A DNA stretch of 64,000 bases from Agromyces cerinus (GTDB lineage: Bacteria > Actinomycetota > Actinomycetes > Actinomycetales > Microbacteriaceae). The stretch lies in NCBI RefSeq assembly GCF_016907835.1, contig NZ_JAFBCT010000001.1, forward strand, positions 62,001 to 126,000, read 5' to 3'. The notes beneath the pieces are model-generated. The model was not told where the DNA came from. It ran no database searches and worked only from the letters and a program-made list of their open reading frames with translations. This document shows, in pieces, positions 61,133-64,000 of this stretch; position 1 is the stretch's first letter, and each line of letters starts with the position of its first letter. Made by a program: the position numbers and the translations under genes.

Positions 61133-61161
61133 TGAGGCCCGAGCGATTCGCTCGGGCCTCA
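61133..61161. terminator. Hairpin containing the MFS stop codon
   Basis: TGAGGCCCGAGCGA (61133-61146) is complementary to TCGCTCGGGCCTCA (61148-61161), giving about 12 usable pairs. The TGA of the minus-strand MFS gene is the end of the right arm. Acts between two convergent genes. Confidence 0.8.
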
Positions 61162-62511
61162 GTCATGCCGGGGCGCGTCGTGCTCGTTGCGCTTGCGCCG
61201 GCGCCGAGGCTCGTCGAGCCCGAGGTGCACGCGGGTGCGCTTGCGCTCGAAGACGATGAACCCCGCGCCGAGCGCCCAGAGCGGCAGCTGGGTGAGGAAC
61301 GCGATGCGGAACGCCTCGAGGCTGTAGGTGTCGGGCGTGCCCGCGCCCTGCGCGTCCATCGCGATGCCGATGAACAGGATCGCGAGGAGGGCCGCGAGGA
61401 ACCCGCCGACGTTCACGATGCCCGTCGCGGTGCTGAGCCGGTGGCTCGGGTTGTGGGTGCGGGCGTGGTCGAAGCCGATCATCGACGCCGGGCCGCCCGT
61501 GCTCAGCGCGAGGGCGAGGGCGAAGAGGAGCCAGAGCGGCGCGGGGCCGGGCCACAGGATGACGGCGAGCCACGCGACGACCTGGACGGCGATGATCGGC
61601 AGCACGAGCATGCGCGAACGTCGCATCGGGTGACGGCTGGAGAGCGCCCCGATGACGGGCCCGATCACCATGCCGGCGACGACGTAGACGCTGAAGACGA
61701 GCGAGGCCATCGCGGGCGTGAGGCCCTCGCCGACCGTGAGGAACGGGAACCCCCACAGGAGCACGAACGCGGTGCCCGAGAACGGCGTCGTGAAGTGCGA
61801 CCAGAACGCGAGCCGCGTCGCAGGGTGCGCCCACGACTCCGTGAACCCCTGACGCAGGTCGGCCGACGACGTCACCGCGCGGATGGCGCCGGTCTTCGTG
61901 TCGACGCTCACGTCGGCGTCCCGGCCCGGCGGGCGGTTGCGGATGACGGCGAACGTCAGCACGGTGAAGAGCACGCCGAGCCCGGCGAGGCTGCCGAAGG
62001 CGATCGTCCAGCTCGTCGCGTGCAGCAGCGCCGCGATCGGCAGGATCGCGAGCAGCTGACCGGACTGCCCGACGATGCCCGTGAGCTGCACCATGAACGG
62101 CGCCTGCCGGGCGGGGAACCAGACCGCGACGACGCGCAGCACGCTCGGGAAGATGGCCGCGTCGCCCGCGCCGAGCAGGATCCGCGCCACGATCGCCGTG
62201 CCGACGTCGGGTGCGAACGCCATCACGAGCTGGCCGACCGCCATGAGGAACATGCCGATCGTGATGATCGGTCGTGCGCCGAAGCGGTCGAGCAGGATGC
62301 CGACGGGAATCTGCATCGCCCCGTAGACGAAGAGCTGGATGACCGCGAACATCGACAGCGTCGAGGCATCCGCATCGAACCGCACGGCGGCGTCGACGCC
62401 GACCGCGGAGAGCGAGGTGCGGTTGGTGACCGAGAGCATGTAGGCCGCGACGCCGACTCCCCACACCAGCCACAGTCGCCAGGGGCGTACCGGACTGAGG
62501 TCGATCGTCAC
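61159..62511 (-). CDS. MFS transporter (anion:cation symporter-like)
   Basis: 450 aa, GTG start. 12 membrane segments. FVYGAMQIPVGILLDRFGARPII and LLGAGDAAIFPSVLRVVAVWFPARQAP are characteristic of the ACS/NNP-like MFS branch. Substrate unknown, possibly a small organic acid. Confidence 0.85.
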   Translation of the reverse strand: MTIDLSPVRPWRLWLVWGVGVAAYMLSVTNRTSLSAVGVDAAVRFDADASTLSMFAVIQLFVYGAMQIPVGILLDRFGARPIITIGMFLMAVGQLVMAFAPDVGTAIVARILLGAGDAAIFPSVLRVVAVWFPARQAPFMVQLTGIVGQSGQLLAILPIAALLHATSWTIAFGSLAGLGVLFTVLTFAVIRNRPPGRDADVSVDTKTGAIRAVTSSADLRQGFTESWAHPATRLAFWSHFTTPFSGTAFVLLWGFPFLTVGEGLTPAMASLVFSVYVVAGMVIGPVIGALSSRHPMRRSRMLVLPIIAVQVVAWLAVILWPGPAPLWLLFALALALSTGGPASMIGFDHARTHNPSHRLSTATGIVNVGGFLAALLAILFIGIAMDAQGAGTPDTYSLEAFRIAFLTQLPLWALGAGFIVFERKRTRVHLGLDEPRRRRKRNEHDAPRHD

Positions 62512-62635
62512 GAGGCCTTCACTTCGTCGGGTGAGACGACGAGGTTTCGGGCCGTCACTTCAAGCGTATCCCCGACGAGCGGATGCCCCGCGCGAACGTG
62601 TCGCGGCGAGGCATCCGGTCATCGACCCCTGTCCG

Positions 62636-64000
62636 TCAGTCGAGCAGGTGATCCAGTGCGCGGCCCATCCACACGGCCCGGGTGGCCGCGTCGGTGATGC
62701 CCTCGAACCCGAAGCCGGCCGTCAGCGAGCCCGGCGTCGCCACCACGGCGGCCTCGGGGAATCCGGCTGCCGTCGTGATGATGAAGTTGTTCGGGTTCGG
62801 CGCGCTGCCGGGCGGAGGGCCGGTGATCGCCCACCCGCCGGTGTCGCCGCCCTCGAACGACGTCGTGCCCTGGCCCGTCGACACCTCGATGTCGTCGACG
62901 AACACGCCCAGTCCCTGGCTGGACCAGTCGCTGATGTAGCCGATCGACAGCTCGACCTGACCGTCGGCGTACGCCGACAGGTCGACCGACCACTGCTGCC
63001 AGCCGGCCGAGTTGCCGGAGTCGGCCCACCACTCACCGGTGGTGCCGGTGGGGGTGCAGGTCGTCGTCTCGGCGTCGAGCGTCTGGTAGTGGTCGAGTTG
63101 CGGGTGCAGGTCGCGCCAGCCGGCCGGGCAGCTGTCTCCAGTGCTCTGGGTGGTGTTCCCGTTGACATCGGGCAGGGTCGTCCAGTCCTCTCCGCCCGCG
63201 GGACGCGCCTCGACGGCGATATGGTCCCAGTTGGCCTCGGTGTCGTACGACGTCCAGAACGACATCGTGGCGCCACCGGCCGGGACGTCGATCGTGTTCG
63301 TCAACCGCTTGTACGACACGTCGCCGATCTGCGAGTAGGCGTACGCGTCGCCGGTGTGCGGCTCGAACGGGCCGCCCTCACGATCCCATCTGCCCGCGAC
63401 CCAGCTGTCGAACTGCGGGTACACGGCCGGGTCGAGGATGCCGCTCGTCGTGATGAACGAGTTGCTGTGGTCCTGGTTGTCGGCACTTTCGGCGCCGTTG
63501 AAACCCCAGTCAAGACCCGCGAACGGGGTGTCGACGCCGAGGACGTCGAGGAGGCCTCCGTCCTCCGCCGTGCCGGCATCGTCGACGGTGAGGTACGCGC
63601 CGAGCCAGTACTGCATCATGTCGTTGGTGAAGTCGCCCGACCCACCGAGTGGCCGGCACCGCTCCTGCACCGCCGCGTCGGCCCGGCATTGCGCATTCGC
63701 CGCCGTCGGGTCGTACAACTGGTCGGTTCCCGTGTACTGGGTGCCGGCGTACTTGCCGGTGTAGAGCACGCGGCCGCCCTCGTTGAGGAAGTCGCGAACC
63801 TCGAGGGTGTTGTCCAACGCCAAGCGGGAGGCGTTGCCGCCGCCCCAGCCGGGTTCGCGGGTGATGATGTCCTCGCCGGTGTACCAGATGACGGCGTCGT
63901 AGTGCGAGAGCACGCCCAAGGCGTCGGGTGCGGTCCGAGCGCGCGCATCGACGTCGTAGACGTCGTAGCCCGTGCCGTTGGCGTCCAGAGCCTCCTGGTA
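62636..64000 (-). CDS. Probable M14 zinc carboxypeptidase, C-terminal part (cut by window edge)
   Basis: The frame stays open to base 64000, 455 codons without a start, so this is the C-terminal part of a larger protein. The first residues (YDVYDVDARARTAPD, then SHYDAVIWYTGEDIITREPG) match the domain behind the peptidase in long secreted actinobacterial M14 carboxypeptidases. Two jelly-roll-like modules follow (ATMSFWTSYDTEANWDHIAVEA; QWSVDLSAYADGQVELSIGYISDW). The peptidase itself is outside. An immune-inhibitor-A-like M6 protein is the alternative. Confidence 0.7.
   Translation of the reverse strand, partial: YQEALDANGTGYDVYDVDARARTAPDALGVLSHYDAVIWYTGEDIITREPGWGGGNASRLALDNTLEVRDFLNEGGRVLYTGKYAGTQYTGTDQLYDPTAANAQCRADAAVQERCRPLGGSGDFTNDMMQYWLGAYLTVDDAGTAEDGGLLDVLGVDTPFAGLDWGFNGAESADNQDHSNSFITTSGILDPAVYPQFDSWVAGRWDREGGPFEPHTGDAYAYSQIGDVSYKRLTNTIDVPAGGATMSFWTSYDTEANWDHIAVEARPAGGEDWTTLPDVNGNTTQSTGDSCPAGWRDLHPQLDHYQTLDAETTTCTPTGTTGEWWADSGNSAGWQQWSVDLSAYADGQVELSIGYISDWSSQGLGVFVDDIEVSTGQGTTSFEGGDTGGWAITGPPPGSAPNPNNFIITTAAGFPEAAVVATPGSLTAGFGFEGITDAATRAVWMGRALDHLLD

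Noticed and set aside
1..64000. CRISPR arrays, tRNA and rRNA genes
   Set aside because: No regularly spaced repeats, cloverleaf-like segments or rRNA signatures were noticed on either strand by eye.

Overview
The window is high-GC DNA with dense, often overlapping genes, frequent GTG starts and typically actinobacterial families: DUF222-HNH, DUF1876, DUF1905, DUF2510/TM2, SCO4226-like DUF4242 and LAL-type LuxR regulators. Gene content and the recurring words GGATGCC/GGATGTC suggest a Microbacteriaceae organism such as an Agromyces-like soil actinobacterium. This assignment is an inference. No rRNA, tRNA or CRISPR array was recognised.

Bases 1 to about 24,350 form a defence island. It opens with the 3' end of a SNF2-type helicase on the plus strand. 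A tightly coupled minus-strand operon then runs from 17,260 down to 425: drmMII (5mC methyltransferase), drmD (SNF2 helicase), drmMI (adenine methyltransferase), drmA (helicase), drmB (DUF1998), drmC (PLD), a Vsr endonuclease, an HNH nuclease and a small membrane protein. This is a DISARM system with class 1 architecture (drmD, drmMI) that also carries the class 2 methylase drmMII, extended by two nucleases. Divergent from it is a GHKL ATPase fused to a C-terminal TIR-like domain (17,388-19,475), followed by an SF1 helicase with a RelE-like N-terminus. Facing these is a DUF262-DUF1524 (GmrSD-like) protein with an embedded alkyltransferase-like domain. The GHKL-TIR protein is the best candidate for an undescribed defence effector.

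From about 24,490 onward the content looks like ordinary chromosome. 24.5-29.7 kb holds envelope and hypothetical proteins, including TM2, DUF2207, DUF4242 and a PCD-VOC fusion. 29.9-33.4 kb is a four-gene operon of two membrane proteins, a histidine kinase and a NarL-type regulator, converging on a large LAL-type LuxR regulator. 36.4-41 kb contains a lipoprotein, a decayed patch (frameshifted DUF1876 plus a RibD-family tail remnant), a RibD-like reductase, an FAD oxidase and an MFS exporter. 41-46 kb has a secreted GH5 endoglycoceramidase-like enzyme, a glutaminase-STAS fusion, a DUF222-HNH protein and a small multidrug-efflux-type protein. 46.3-48.1 kb is a DesK/DesR-like two-component pair. 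48.1-57.1 kb holds regulator-target pairs with visible operators (TetR with an NAD(P)H-binding protein; MarR with a hydroxyacyl-CoA dehydrogenase), plus small redox and repair proteins (hemerythrin, Ogt, MOSC, VOC, PPOX, MetE-like). The window ends with a large secreted subtilase, an MFS transporter and the C-terminal part of a probable M14 carboxypeptidase.

Several convergent gene pairs share stop codons in a CTAG palindrome or in strong hairpins. All functional calls rest on motif recognition, without database searches.
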